In this document: in pieces, positions 17,269 through 28,132 of the stretch | How the letters are laid out: every line of letters begins with the position of its first letter | How positions within the stretch are numbered: the first letter of the stretch is position 1 | Assembly: GCA_913777615.1 (NCBI GenBank) | Contig: CAJYTK010000009.1 | Span: 1 to 64,000 of the forward strand | Direction: 5' to 3' | DNA: 64,000 nucleotides | From: an uncultured Agrobacterium sp. | GTDB lineage: Bacteria > Pseudomonadota > Alphaproteobacteria > Rhizobiales > Rhizobiaceae | Notes under the pieces: model-generated | Told to the model about the DNA's origin: nothing | Seen by the model: only the letters and a program-made list of their open reading frames with translations | Database searches by the model: none | Program-made: the position numbers and the translations under genes

Positions 17269-17970
17269 TTGGACTGGTTATCGCTGAGTGCGGAAGAATG
17301 GACGGCGATACGGTTGAGCCTGTGGGTCTCGACCGTTGCCATGCTGGCAAGCCTTCCCTTCGGCATTCTCATTGCGCTGGCGCTGGCGCGCGGGCGCTTC
17401 TTTGGCAAGTCGCTGCTGAACGGCATCGTGCATCTGCCGCTGATCCTGCCGCCGGTCGTCACCGGCTTTCTGCTGCTGATCCTCTTTGGCCGCAAGGGCG
17501 TGATCGGCGCGTTTCTCGATCAGCATTTCGGCATCGTCTTTTCCTTCCGCTGGACGGGTGCGGCGCTCGCCTGCGCCATCATGGCCTTTCCGCTGATGGT
17601 GCGCTCCATCCGCCTGTCGATCGAGGCGGTGGATCGCAAGCTGGAGGAAGCGGCGGGGACGCTCGGCGCAAGCCCGCTCTGGGTGTTCCTGACGGTAACA
17701 CTGCCGCTCACACTTCCCGGCATCATTGCCGGCATGATTCTGGCCTTTGCCAAGGCGATGGGCGAGTTCGGCGCGACCATCACCTTCGTCTCCAACATTC
17801 CCGGCGAAACGCAAACGCTCTCAGCCGCGATCTACAGCCTCACCCAGGTGCCGGGCGGAGATGCGGGCGCCATGCGCCTGACGCTGGTGGCGATCGTCAT
17901 TTCCATGGTGGCGCTGCTGGCATCGGAGTTTCTGGCGCGCATGGTCAGCAGAAGGGTGGCCGGGCAATGA
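17269..17970 (+). CDS. modB: Molybdate ABC transporter permease
   Basis: Inner-membrane channel subunit of ModABC, 233 residues from the TTG at 17269. About five or six membrane helices are visible, with the permease EAA-type loop [20 protein letters not shown] and the ModB-typical [16 protein letters not shown]. The TTG start gives an N terminus ([18 protein letters not shown]) of family length and has AGGA nine bases upstream. A GTG at 17239 would add ten residues encoded by the right arm of the repeat element, so it is less likely. The stop overlaps the modC start (ATGA). Confidence 0.92.
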   Translation: MDWLSLSAEEWTAIRLSLWVSTVAMLASLPFGILIALALARGRFFGKSLLNGIVHLPLILPPVVTGFLLLILFGRKGVIGAFLDQHFGIVFSFRWTGAALACAIMAFPLMVRSIRLSIEAVDRKLEEAAGTLGASPLWVFLTVTLPLTLPGIIAGMILAFAKAMGEFGATITFVSNIPGETQTLSAAIYSLTQVPGGDAGAMRLTLVAIVISMVALLASEFLARMVSRRVAGQ

Positions 17971-19040
17971 CGCTGTCCTTCTCCGCCCGCCACAGGCTGG
18001 GCAGCTTCACGCTGGATGCGGGTTTTACCGCAGACAAAGGGGTGACCGCGCTTTTCGGCCGCTCCGGCTCCGGCAAGACCTCGGTAATGCGCATCATTGC
18101 CGGGCTGACGAAGCCGGATGAAGGGCGGATCGAACTGGATGGCACGGTGCTGGCCGATCGGCAAAAACGCATCTTCACGCCCGCGCATAAAAGGCGCTTT
18201 GGTTATGTGTTTCAGGAAGCGCGGCTTTTTCCGCATTTGAGCGTGGAGCAGAACCTGCATTATGGCCGCTGGTTTTCCGGCGCGGGCGCGGATGCTACCG
18301 CCTCCACTCACGTGATCGAGATGCTAGGCATCGGCGCGCTGTTGCAGCGGCGGCCGGAAAAGCTCTCCGGTGGCGAAAAGCAGCGCGTGGCGATTGGCCG
18401 GGCTCTGCTCTCCTCCCCCCGCTTGCTCCTGATGGACGAGCCGCTGGCCGCCCTCGATGAGGCGCGCAAGGCCGAGATCATCCCCTATCTGGAGCGGCTG
18501 CGCGACGAGACGACCATTCCGATCCTTTATGTCAGCCACTCGGTCAGCGAAGTATCGCGCCTGGCAGACCAGGTGGTGGTGATGAAGGATGGCCGGATCG
18601 ATGCCGCTGGCCCGGCATCGGACATCCTCTCCCAGCCCGCCTTCAGCACCTATCTGGAGCGGCGCGAAGCGGGCAGCATTCTTTCCGGCAGAGTGGAGGC
18701 CTTCGATGCCGCCCATCGGCTGGCGACCGTTCGGCTCGGTCAGACAGCACTTCAGGTGCCCGCGCAAAGCGCAGAGCCCGGCAGGGCGGTGCGCGTGCAT
18801 ATTCCGGCAAGAGACGTCATGCTGGCAACGGTGCGACCGGAGGGTTTGAGCGCGCTCAACATTCTCGAAGGCCATGTTACAGGCATTACGCTTGCCGATG
18901 GCATGGCGCTGGTGCAGGTGGCGTGCAGCGGCACATTGATCCAGTCGCGGGTGACAGGTCTTTCCATCGAGCGGCTGTCGCTCGAAGCCGGAAGCCCGGT
19001 CTTTGCCATCGTCAAATCGGCGGCACTTGATCCGTATTGA
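17967..19040 (+). CDS. modC: Molybdate ABC transporter ATP-binding protein
   Basis: Cytoplasmic ATPase that powers ModB, 357 residues from the ATG at 17967. Walker A is GRSGSGKTS (about residue 32), the signature is LSGGEKQR, Walker B is [12 protein letters not shown], and the switch histidine is in YVSHSVSEV. The C-terminal third is a TOBE/MOP molybdate-binding domain (about 285-357), including GHVTGI and [19 protein letters not shown], which senses oxyanion. All catalytic motifs are intact. The open frame extends back to 17298, but that part is a shadow of modB. Confidence 0.95.
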   Translation: MTLSFSARHRLGSFTLDAGFTADKGVTALFGRSGSGKTSVMRIIAGLTKPDEGRIELDGTVLADRQKRIFTPAHKRRFGYVFQEARLFPHLSVEQNLHYGRWFSGAGADATASTHVIEMLGIGALLQRRPEKLSGGEKQRVAIGRALLSSPRLLLMDEPLAALDEARKAEIIPYLERLRDETTIPILYVSHSVSEVSRLADQVVVMKDGRIDAAGPASDILSQPAFSTYLERREAGSILSGRVEAFDAAHRLATVRLGQTALQVPAQSAEPGRAVRVHIPARDVMLATVRPEGLSALNILEGHVTGITLADGMALVQVACSGTLIQSRVTGLSIERLSLEAGSPVFAIVKSAALDPY

Positions 19041-19046
19041 GTGGCC

Positions 19047-19442
19047 CTATTGCGGGGGCGCATCCTGCGTCTTGCGATCGTCGGCTCCCCGGTTGGCTTC
19101 CAGCCAGTCGAGATCGGCCTGCAGCGTCTCGCGCATGCGCGCTTCCATGCCGCGAAAGCGCGCCAGCAGTTCTTCGCCAAAAGGCGTCAGCCCCGCGCCG
19201 CCACCCTGCTTCCCGCCGCGCTGCGATTCGATCACCGGCTCTGTGAACATGTGGTTCAGCGCATCCACCAGCAGCCAAGCACGGCGATAGGACATGTCCA
19301 TGGCGCGTCCGGCTGCAGAGATGGAGCCAGTGGCAACGATATGCTCCATCAGCTCGATCTTGCCACGACCAAGCCGCTCGCCCGGTGGAAAATCCACCCG
19401 CAGCACGGGCTTGAGAGGCGGGCGCGATGGCGTGTCGCTCAT
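19047..19442 (-). CDS. ModE-type winged-helix molybdate regulator lacking MOP domains
   Basis: A 131-residue protein equal to the DNA-binding half of ModE: LERLGRGKIELMEHI-like entry (here GERLGRGKIELMEHI), then the helix-turn-helix GSISAAGRAMDMSYRRAW and the wing ESQRGGKQGGGAGLTPFGEEL. The C-terminal MOP molybdate-binding pair of E. coli ModE is absent, so molybdate sensing would need another route or a compact mode. It faces modC end to end, six bases apart, and its ATG overlaps the stop of the upstream peptidase gene (ATGA), so it is expressed with that gene rather than with modABC. Confidence 0.88.
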   Translation of the reverse strand: MSDTPSRPPLKPVLRVDFPPGERLGRGKIELMEHIVATGSISAAGRAMDMSYRRAWLLVDALNHMFTEPVIESQRGGKQGGGAGLTPFGEELLARFRGMEARMRETLQADLDWLEANRGADDRKTQDAPPQ

Positions 19443-20446
19443 GGCTGCGCGGCTCCGAAGCGATCCCGCCAGGAAGGCTGCGCGCCCTCATGGGGAAGCG
19501 CGCTCGCCTCGAACACACCGCGGGCAATGGCACGTGCCATGACCAGCGTGGCGAGATGGCAGAGTTCGGCAAAATCGCTCGGCTGCGTGAGCGCTTTTTT
19601 ACCCGTCGCTGCGGCAAACATCGTGTCGCCATCGCTGGAGAGGTGCGAGGGCAGCACGGCGCGCGCCAGCCCATCATGCGCTAGGATCGAAAGCCGATGC
19701 GCCTGCGCCTTCGTCAGCACCGCATCGGTGATCACCGCGCCAATGGTGGTGGCCGTCAGCGTCACGCCCTTGATGCGAAGCGCCGTATCGGCCTGGCTGA
19801 ACTGTGTTGGCAGGCCAAGCCCGCCAAATTCGCCATTCTGTTCAAAGGGGGCGGACCAGAAGTTTTGCGTGGTGCCAACCGTTGCCGAGCCCAAGGCATT
19901 GACCGCGACAATCGCCGCAATCGTAATGCCGGAGGATGTCTTGTCGCTGGCAGAGCCCAGCCCGCCCTTCACCGTCGCGGTCGTGGCACCCGTTCCGGCC
20001 CCCACGGTGCCGAGCGCAAAGGGCGCGTGCGAAGCGGCCTTGAACGCCTCGTACCCCATGTCCCGATAGGGCGAATGCAGCCCCCAATCCTTGTTGCCGC
20101 CATTCAAAAGATCCATCAGGATCGCCTGCGGCACGATCGGCACGCGTGTATTGCCCACCGGAAAGCCGCGCCCGGCCTGGCGCAACCCCGCCTGCACACC
20201 ACCTGCCGCATCCAGCCCAAAGGCCGACCCACCAGAGAGCACGAAGGCATCCACCGCCTCCACCGTCATCGATGGATCGAGAAGGGCCGTATCGCGCCCA
20301 CCCGGCGCGCCACCCAGAACCGAGCCGGAAGCAATCGCAGGCTCATCGAAAACGATGGCTGTCACGCCGGAGCCAAGGGTGAGATCGGTGGCATGGCCCA
20401 CCGCAACACCATCAATATCGATCAGCAGATTATGCAAGGGCGGCAT
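19439..20446 (-). CDS. P1-family (DmpA/BapA-type) aminopeptidase
   Basis: A 335-residue member of the P1/S58 N-terminal nucleophile peptidases, which cut themselves into two chains and release N-terminal amino acids or beta-peptides. Typical blocks are GVAVGHATD near the start, FVLSGGSAFGLDAAGGVQ, the GAGTGATTATVKGGLGSAS region preceding the cleavage site, and TIAAIVAVNALGSA. The ATG at 20446 has AAGGA directly against it, so a TTG nine bases further in (20437) is an alternative start. It sits downstream of thiG in the same direction, with a strong hairpin between them. Substrate cannot be predicted. Confidence 0.86.
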   Translation of the reverse strand: MPPLHNLLIDIDGVAVGHATDLTLGSGVTAIVFDEPAIASGSVLGGAPGGRDTALLDPSMTVEAVDAFVLSGGSAFGLDAAGGVQAGLRQAGRGFPVGNTRVPIVPQAILMDLLNGGNKDWGLHSPYRDMGYEAFKAASHAPFALGTVGAGTGATTATVKGGLGSASDKTSSGITIAAIVAVNALGSATVGTTQNFWSAPFEQNGEFGGLGLPTQFSQADTALRIKGVTLTATTIGAVITDAVLTKAQAHRLSILAHDGLARAVLPSHLSSDGDTMFAAATGKKALTQPSDFAELCHLATLVMARAIARGVFEASALPHEGAQPSWRDRFGAAQP

Positions 20447-20534
20447 TCCTTCTGTTGTCCTGCCGGTATCCCGCTGTGGGGCGGTGTTGTCAATTGCGGG
20501 ATAGTCACTGTTGCCGGGGGTCAGCCTCACCCGC

Positions 20535-20565
20535 CCTCATTCCTGTGCTTGTCACAGGAATGAGG
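20535..20565. repeat. Perfect 13-bp hairpin between thiG and the peptidase gene
   Basis: CCTCATTCCTGTG (20535-20547) pairs fully with CACAGGAATGAGG (20553-20565) around a five-base loop. There is no T tract, so it may be an intergenic palindromic element or an mRNA 3'-end stabiliser for the thi transcript. Confidence 0.7.
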
Positions 20566-20620
20566 AGAGCAGGAGACCTCGCGCAAAACATGACAAGGGT
20601 GCCACCCCCTTACCAAGCCC

Positions 20621-21394
20621 TCACGAAAACACCGCCGTCCCGATCACCGGCGTGGACGGTACCGCCATGTCGCGCGGCTCCATCATGCCGGAGAGATAGG
20701 CCTCGCGCCCCGCCGTGACGGCTTTCGCAAAAGCCCCGGCCATGATCACCGGATTGCCCGCACCGGCCACCGCCGTATTGAGCAGCACCGCGTCATAGCC
20801 AAGCTCCATCACCGTTGCCGCATGCGATGGGCGGCCAAGGCCGGCGTCGACGATCATCGGCACATCGGGAAAATGCGCCCGCATGGATTTGAGTGCCACG
20901 AGGTTCAGCGGTCCCATGGCGCTGCCGATGGGCGCGCACCAGGGCATCAGCACCTTGCAGCCCGCATCGATCAGCCTTTCCGCCACCACCAGATCGTCGG
21001 TCGTATAGGGAAACACCTCGAAACCCTCCTCTGAGAGGATGCGGGCCGCTTCCACCAGCGCGAAGACATCCGGCTGCAGTGTGTCATGGTGGCCGATCAC
21101 TTCCAGCTTGATCCAGTTGGTCTTGAACACCTCCCGCGCCATCTTCGCCGTCAGCACCGCTTCCTTGGCGGTATGGCAGCCCGCCGTGTTGGGCAGGATG
21201 AGCCGGTCGAGTTCGCGGATCAGCTCGAAGAACTGCCCGCCCTTTTTGCCGCCTGCGGTTTCCCGCCGCAGCGAAATGGTGAGAATGTCCGTCTTGCTGG
21301 CGCGAACGGCATCGGCCAGAACGGCGGGCGACGGATAGCGAGCAGTACCCAGCAACAACCTTGAGCTGACATCGCGATCATACAATCGAAGCAT
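20621..21394 (-). CDS. thiG: Thiazole synthase
   Basis: Builds the thiazole phosphate moiety of thiamine from deoxyxylulose 5-phosphate, dehydroglycine and sulfur carried on ThiS. The 257-residue TIM-barrel protein shows [11 protein letters not shown] at the N terminus, [10 protein letters not shown] with the Schiff-base lysine (about residue 97), the phosphate site [13 protein letters not shown] and [22 protein letters not shown]. It is the last gene of the thi operon and lies three bases after thiS. The thiE gene that often follows in rhizobia is missing here. Confidence 0.96.
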   Translation of the reverse strand: MLRLYDRDVSSRLLLGTARYPSPAVLADAVRASKTDILTISLRRETAGGKKGGQFFELIRELDRLILPNTAGCHTAKEAVLTAKMAREVFKTNWIKLEVIGHHDTLQPDVFALVEAARILSEEGFEVFPYTTDDLVVAERLIDAGCKVLMPWCAPIGSAMGPLNLVALKSMRAHFPDVPMIVDAGLGRPSHAATVMELGYDAVLLNTAVAGAGNPVIMAGAFAKAVTAGREAYLSGMMEPRDMAVPSTPVIGTAVFS

Positions 21395-21397
21395 GGT

Positions 21398-21595
21398 TCA
21401 TCCTCCCTGCATCGGGGAAAGGATTTCGATCCGGTCGGAATCCTTCAATTGAAATTGCGGGCGATCTTCCGCATGGACGAGATCGCCATTGACCGCCGTT
21501 GCCAGCCAGTCGCCCTCATAGTCAAGGACCGAGAGCAGTTCTGAGAGCGTGGCGGCGGAAAGATCATGCACTTCGCCGTTGACGTGGATCCGCAT
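21398..21595 (-). CDS. thiS: Sulfur carrier protein ThiS
   Basis: Ubiquitin-like sulfur carrier of 65 residues whose C-terminal Gly-Gly (ILSPMQGG) is converted to the thiocarboxylate used by ThiG. The start MRIHVNGEVHDLSAATLSEL has the typical beta-grasp opening. The ATG at 21595 lies 32 bases inside the end of thiO, which suggests translational coupling; the ribosome-binding site AAGGAGG is inside thiO. The adenylating enzyme ThiF is not encoded in this window. Confidence 0.95.
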   Translation of the reverse strand: MRIHVNGEVHDLSAATLSELLSVLDYEGDWLATAVNGDLVHAEDRPQFQLKDSDRIEILSPMQGG

Positions 21596-22559
21596 GGGAC
21601 ACCTCCTTTTGTTCGATGAAATCGGCAGCCTGCCGCGCCATGGCTGGCGAAAGCAGGAAGCCGTGCCGGTGCGCGCCATTGATTGAGAGCGTCTTTCCCT
21701 CCTCGACGATGCGCGGAAGATTGTCGGGAAAGGCAGGCCGGATGCCGGTTCCGGTTTCGATGATCTGCGCTTCTCCGAAGGACGGATGCAGCGCGTAAGC
21801 GGCGTTCAAGAACTCCATCATCGAGCGGGCGGAAATCGGCCCCGCCTCCTCCATCTCGATCATCGTTGCGCCCACCATGAAGCGCCCCGGCTCACGCGGG
21901 ACGATGTAGAGCGGAATGCGCGGATGCAGGAGCCGCACCGGGCGCGATAGCGAAACCTCACTCGTGGCGAGATAGAGCATTTCACCGCGCACGCCCCGAA
22001 GTCCTGAGAGCGATCCGACCCGCGCATGGCCGGTGCAATCGACGATGCGATCGAAGCCGCCTTCATCGGGTGGCCCTCCGCCCAGATGGAAGGCGACGCC
22101 GCTTGCCACAAGACGCTGGTGCAGCGCCGCCATCGCCAGCCGCGGATCGAGATGACCTTCGCCCTCGAAGAACAGCCCATGGCGGAAGCGCCCGGCAAGG
22201 TCCGGCTCGAGTGCTGCAATCTCATCCTCATCCACCAGGCGGTAGCCGCTGGTGCGCGAGGCAAAGCGCGAGAGTTCCGCCTTGTCGCGTGCGGGTGCGA
22301 CCACCAGCGTGCCATGGCGTGTGACGAGGCCGGGTGCGGCCTCCTCCCACCAGTCGAGCGCCGATTGTCCGAGGTCGAGCACCGCCTGTTCGGCGCTCTC
22401 CCTTTCGCACCACGGCGCCAGCATGCCGCCGGCAAACCAGGATGCGCCGTGGCCGATCTGCGGCGCGGTATCGAACACCGTCACCACACATCCGCGCCGC
22501 GTCAGCTCAAGAGCAGCCGTCAGACCGGCAACGCCTGCGCCTTTGATCAGGATGCGCAT
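21564..22559 (-). CDS. thiO: Glycine oxidase ThiO
   Basis: FAD enzyme that oxidises glycine to iminoglycine for the thiazole ring, 331 residues from ATG 22559. The Rossmann motif is IKGAGVAGLTAALELTRRG at the N terminus, and GASWFAGGMLAPWCERE is typical of ThiO. The C-terminal FAD region includes TGIRPAFPDNLPRI and NGAHRHGFLLSPAMA. The start codon lies one base after the thiC stop, and the gene end overlaps thiS. The open frame runs further upstream through thiC and that part is a shadow. Confidence 0.94.
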   Translation of the reverse strand: MRILIKGAGVAGLTAALELTRRGCVVTVFDTAPQIGHGASWFAGGMLAPWCERESAEQAVLDLGQSALDWWEEAAPGLVTRHGTLVVAPARDKAELSRFASRTSGYRLVDEDEIAALEPDLAGRFRHGLFFEGEGHLDPRLAMAALHQRLVASGVAFHLGGGPPDEGGFDRIVDCTGHARVGSLSGLRGVRGEMLYLATSEVSLSRPVRLLHPRIPLYIVPREPGRFMVGATMIEMEEAGPISARSMMEFLNAAYALHPSFGEAQIIETGTGIRPAFPDNLPRIVEEGKTLSINGAHRHGFLLSPAMARQAADFIEQKEVSHADPRQRRSA

Positions 22560-22560
22560 T

Positions 22561-24598
<2,038 letters not shown>

Positions 24599-24780
24599 AT
24601 GCCGCAATCAAAGACCCGATAACGCCGATTGTCAAGCTGGCCGTGGGCGCCCCAAAAAAGCTGAATAGCGCGCAAAGCAATGTCACCGGATATTAACCGC
24701 TCCACTTATGACAATGTTATTTTTTTAAATGTAACCACAAATGACGCTATGATGGCTCTAGTTTAGGGAGATGAGCTCAG

Positions 24781-25032
24781 ATGAATTCTACTATCCGTGA
24801 CGTGCTGGCAAAGTTTGGCCAGCTTCCCGTTTCCGTCGACACGCTTGCCGACGATGCCGATCTTTATGCGGCGGGCCTTTCCTCCTTCGCCTCCGTGCAA
24901 TTGATGCTTGGCCTTGAGGAAGCTTTCGACATCGAGTTTCCCGACAGCATGCTGAACCGCAAGTCCTTTGCCAGCATCGCCGCCATCGAAACCACGGTCA
25001 AAGCCATCCTCGACGGGAAAGAGGCCGCCTGA
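24781..25032 (+). CDS. Acyl carrier-like protein for an activated amino acid
   Basis: An 83-residue acidic carrier protein. The phosphopantetheine site is read as GLSSFASVQL, with Ser35 aligned to the serine of the usual DSL motif; the Asp before it is replaced by Ser. The helix after it, GLEEAFDIEFPDSML, is typical of carrier proteins. It has a GGGAGA ribosome-binding site. The gene shares one base with the next (TGATG). In Agrobacterium and Bradyrhizobium such carriers accept glycine or alanine from the ligase encoded two genes downstream, and the same partner is inferred here. Confidence 0.9.
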   Translation: MNSTIRDVLAKFGQLPVSVDTLADDADLYAAGLSSFASVQLMLGLEEAFDIEFPDSMLNRKSFASIAAIETTVKAILDGKEAA

Positions 25033-26213
25033 TGAACCTCGCCGTCGCGCCTCACCGTGAAGCACTGAGCGCCAGGGCGGCGCGGGTGGCGGCGATTGCC
25101 GCAAAACATGCCGACGTGGTGGATACCGAAGGCCGCTTCCCGAAGGAGGCTGTTGACGCGCTTCGGCAGGAAAAGCTGCTCGGCATCCAGGTTCCCGTTC
25201 ATATGGGTGGCGAAGGCGCCACCATGCTGGAGCTTGCCAATATCTGCTCCATTCTCGGCCAGGCCTGTTCGGCAACGGCGATGATTTACGCCATGCACCA
25301 CATCAAGGCCTCGAGCCTTGTGGAGCATGGCGAAGACAGTGAATGGCACAGCGCTTTCATGCGCCGCCTGGCAAACGAACAATTGCTGCTTGCCTCCGCC
25401 ACCACCGAAGGCGGCATTGGCGGAAACCTGCGAAATTCCATTTGCGCCGTCGAGGTGGATGGCGATGTCTGCCGCCTGGAAAAGGACGCGACCGTCATTT
25501 CCTATGGCAGCGAGGCCGACGCCATTCTCATCACCTCGCGCAGCAACAAGGATGCCGCTCCCTCCGACCAGGTGATGACGGTGTTTCTGAAGCACCAGTA
25601 CAGCCTGGAGCGCACCCACGTCTGGGATACGCTCGGCATGCGCGGCACCCGCTCCGACGGCTTCCTGTTCAAGGGCGAGGCTCCGGCGGAACAGATCTTT
25701 CCCAAGCCCTTTGCCGAAATCGCGGCCCAATCCATGCTGGCCACCTCGCATCTTCTGTGGAGCGGCGTGTGGTACGGCATCGCGTCCGACGCTGTGGCAC
25801 GGGCGCAGAGCTTCGTGCGCGCCGCCGCCCGCAAATCGCCGGGGTCCGCACCGCCCGGCGCGCTGCGACTGGCCGAAGTGTCGAACAAGCTGCAGATCGT
25901 CAAATCCAACGTGATTGCCGGCATCAAGGCCTATGACGAGACCAGATCCGACCCGGACAAGCTGATGTCGATGGGCTTTGCCATTGCCATGAACAACGTC
26001 AAGATCTGCTCGTCCGAGACCATTCTGGAAATCATCGACCATGCCATGCTGATCTGCGGCATCATGGGTTACAAGAACGGCACGCCCTATAGCCTTGGCC
26101 GCCACCTGCGTGACGCGCATTCCGCCCGGCTGATGATTTCCAACGATCGAATCCTGAGCAATTCCGCCAATCTCCTGCTGGTTCAAAAGCAGGATACGAG
26201 CCTTCTGAGGTAG
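25032..26213 (+). CDS. Acyl-CoA dehydrogenase-like flavoprotein
   Basis: A 393-residue protein with the acyl-CoA dehydrogenase fold: helical N-terminal domain ([20 protein letters not shown]), a central beta domain containing [14 protein letters not shown] and [15 protein letters not shown]-like sequence (here [15 protein letters not shown]), and a C-terminal four-helix region. In typical family members this flavin enzyme oxidises a thioester-bound acyl chain. Placement between the carrier gene and the amino acid:carrier ligase suggests that it acts on a carrier-bound aminoacyl group or a related acyl chain. The real reaction is unknown. Its start overlaps the carrier gene, and the ligase follows after four bases. 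Confidence 0.85.
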   Translation: MNLAVAPHREALSARAARVAAIAAKHADVVDTEGRFPKEAVDALRQEKLLGIQVPVHMGGEGATMLELANICSILGQACSATAMIYAMHHIKASSLVEHGEDSEWHSAFMRRLANEQLLLASATTEGGIGGNLRNSICAVEVDGDVCRLEKDATVISYGSEADAILITSRSNKDAAPSDQVMTVFLKHQYSLERTHVWDTLGMRGTRSDGFLFKGEAPAEQIFPKPFAEIAAQSMLATSHLLWSGVWYGIASDAVARAQSFVRAAARKSPGSAPPGALRLAEVSNKLQIVKSNVIAGIKAYDETRSDPDKLMSMGFAIAMNNVKICSSETILEIIDHAMLICGIMGYKNGTPYSLGRHLRDAHSARLMISNDRILSNSANLLLVQKQDTSLLR

Positions 26214-26217
26214 GACC

Positions 26218-27129
26218 ATGGACGCACAAACATCTTTCCTCGACAGGCTCTTCGACAAGGGTTTGCTCATCGATACCGGCGTGGACGGTCTCTATGGCCG
26301 TAGCGGCCAGTTCGAGGACGTGATCACCGGTCTTGAAAGCCTTGTCAGCAAGGTGGGTGCCGGCGACAAGGCCGAAGCGATCCGCTTTCCGCCTGGCATC
26401 AACCGCGCTTACTTCGAAAAGAGCGGCTACATGAAAAGCTTCCCGCAGCTTGCCGGTACCGTCCATTCCTTCTGCGGCTGCGAGCTCGACCACGTCAACC
26501 TGTTGAAGACAATGGATGAGGGCGGCGACGACTGGGCGAAAGACCAGAAGATCACCGATATCGTGCTCACACCGGCCGCCTGCTATCCGCTCTATCCGAC
26601 CATTGCCAAGCGCGGCAATCTGCCCGATGGCGGCGGTCTCTACGACATCCAGTCCTATTGCTTCCGCCATGAGCCTTCCAAGGACCCGGCGCGCCAGCAG
26701 CTCTTCCGCATGCGCGAATATGTCCGCATGGGCACCGAAAGCGACGTCACCGATTTCCGCCAGCTGTGGATGGATCGCGGCGTGGCAATGATGGAAGGCA
26801 TCGGCCTCGACGTGAAGCTCGATATCGCCAACGATCCCTTCTTCGGACGCGCAGGCCGGATGCTGGCCAACAACCAGCGCGACCAGAACCTGAAGTTCGA
26901 ACTGCTGATCCCGGTCACATCGACGACCAATCTGACCGCCTGCATGAGCTTCAACTACCACCAGGATGCCTTCGGCGCGAAGTGGGGCTTGAACCTTGCG
27001 GACGGCTCTGTCGCCCACACCGCCTGCGTCGGCTTCGGCCTGGAGCGACTGGCGCTCGCCCTCCTTGCCAAGCATGGTCTGGATGTCGATCAATGGCCGC
27101 AGTCGGTTCGCGACACGCTGTGGAACTGA
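26218..27129 (+). CDS. Amino acid:[carrier protein] ligase (SerRS-like, AMP-forming)
   Basis: A 303-residue homologue of the catalytic core of atypical seryl-tRNA synthetases that loads an amino acid on the phosphopantetheine of a carrier protein rather than on tRNA. There is no N-terminal tRNA-binding coiled coil. Class II motif 2 is [20 protein letters not shown] and motif 3 is [17 protein letters not shown]. Conserved Cys residues ([22 protein letters not shown]) fit the zinc-dependent active site of this group. Characterised rhizobial members use glycine or alanine. The carrier protein is encoded two genes upstream. Confidence 0.9.
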   Translation: MDAQTSFLDRLFDKGLLIDTGVDGLYGRSGQFEDVITGLESLVSKVGAGDKAEAIRFPPGINRAYFEKSGYMKSFPQLAGTVHSFCGCELDHVNLLKTMDEGGDDWAKDQKITDIVLTPAACYPLYPTIAKRGNLPDGGGLYDIQSYCFRHEPSKDPARQQLFRMREYVRMGTESDVTDFRQLWMDRGVAMMEGIGLDVKLDIANDPFFGRAGRMLANNQRDQNLKFELLIPVTSTTNLTACMSFNYHQDAFGAKWGLNLADGSVAHTACVGFGLERLALALLAKHGLDVDQWPQSVRDTLWN

Positions 27130-27145
27130 GGCCTAAGAGGTACGC

Positions 27146-28132
27146 ATGACGGCAATTTTTCCGGCCTTGAGCCTTGAGAGCCATGTCCCTCACCTGCTCC
27201 ACGCATCCGACAGGATGTGGCCGGAAACCAATTGCTTTGTTGATTTGTGGATCGAGCTTGTGGCCTCGTGCGGCCTGCCGCCGGAAGCCATGTTCGGCTT
27301 TACCCTGACGCAGGATTTCGAGGGCGACCACTTCACCTTCTTCAAGATGCCGCTGGAAGACCTCGACGCGCTTTACGGCATCCGCTCCACCGAGCTTGCG
27401 ATCTTCGACAATGTCGAAACCCATATCGAAACGCAGTTGAAGCGTGGCCGGATTTCTCTGATCGAGGTGGACAGCTTTTACCTGCCGGATACCCATGGCG
27501 TGGGCTACCGCAAGGATCACGGCAAGACGACGATTGCCATCAACCGCATCGATCGCGACAATCTCACGCTCGACTATTTCCACAATGCCGGCTACTTCGC
27601 GCTGAACGGCGAGGACTATGCGGGCATTTTCCAGCATCACCTGAAGGAGAGCGATCCGCCTTTCCTGCCCTATGCGGAGTTCGCCAAGTTCCCGGAAAAG
27701 CCAGTCCCCGAAGAGCACCGCCGCGCAGTTGCCGAACGGCTGCTGGTGCAGCATTTTTCCAGACGACCGGCAAACAATCCCATCCGCGCTTTCTCGCAGG
27801 TCTTCCCGGCACAGGTGGAAAAGGTTGCCGACCGCCCCTTCGGCTTCTTCCACAAATATGCCTTCAACACGCTGCGCCAGCTCGGCGCCAATTTCGAGCT
27901 GGCGGCCAGCCATCTGCAATGGCTGCGCGGCGCGCATGCTTTCGATGATGCGGCGATAGAGGCCCTGAAGATTGCCGAAGTGGCGAAGACCGTGCAGTTC
28001 CAGCTGGCACGCGCCGTTGCGCGCCGCAAGTTCGAACCGCTCGCAACCGTTCTCGATCCGGCGGCTGATGCCTGGGATCAGCTGATGGCAAAGCTCGACG
28101 CGACGCTCGATCACACGAGCGAAGCGGCGTGA
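27146..28132 (+). CDS. DUF1839-family protein, possible BtrH-like acyltransferase
   Basis: A 328-residue cytosolic protein recognised as DUF1839. The N-terminal half has NCFVDLWIELVASCGL with a conserved cysteine, then RISLIEVDSFYLPDTHG and YRKDHGKTTIAINRID with Asp and His residues. That Cys/Asp/His pattern recalls the BtrH family, which transfers an acyl group from a carrier protein in butirosin synthesis. On this basis it may pass the carrier-bound amino acid to an acceptor; this is inference. The C-terminal half is helical. The stop overlaps the GTG start of the next gene (GTGA). Confidence 0.72.
   Translation: MTAIFPALSLESHVPHLLHASDRMWPETNCFVDLWIELVASCGLPPEAMFGFTLTQDFEGDHFTFFKMPLEDLDALYGIRSTELAIFDNVETHIETQLKRGRISLIEVDSFYLPDTHGVGYRKDHGKTTIAINRIDRDNLTLDYFHNAGYFALNGEDYAGIFQHHLKESDPPFLPYAEFAKFPEKPVPEEHRRAVAERLLVQHFSRRPANNPIRAFSQVFPAQVEKVADRPFGFFHKYAFNTLRQLGANFELAASHLQWLRGAHAFDDAAIEALKIAEVAKTVQFQLARAVARRKFEPLATVLDPAADAWDQLMAKLDATLDHTSEAA

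Noticed and set aside
24864-26270. A 468-codon open frame on the minus strand
   Set aside because: It is a shadow of the carrier and acyl-CoA dehydrogenase-like genes, with no protein family character.
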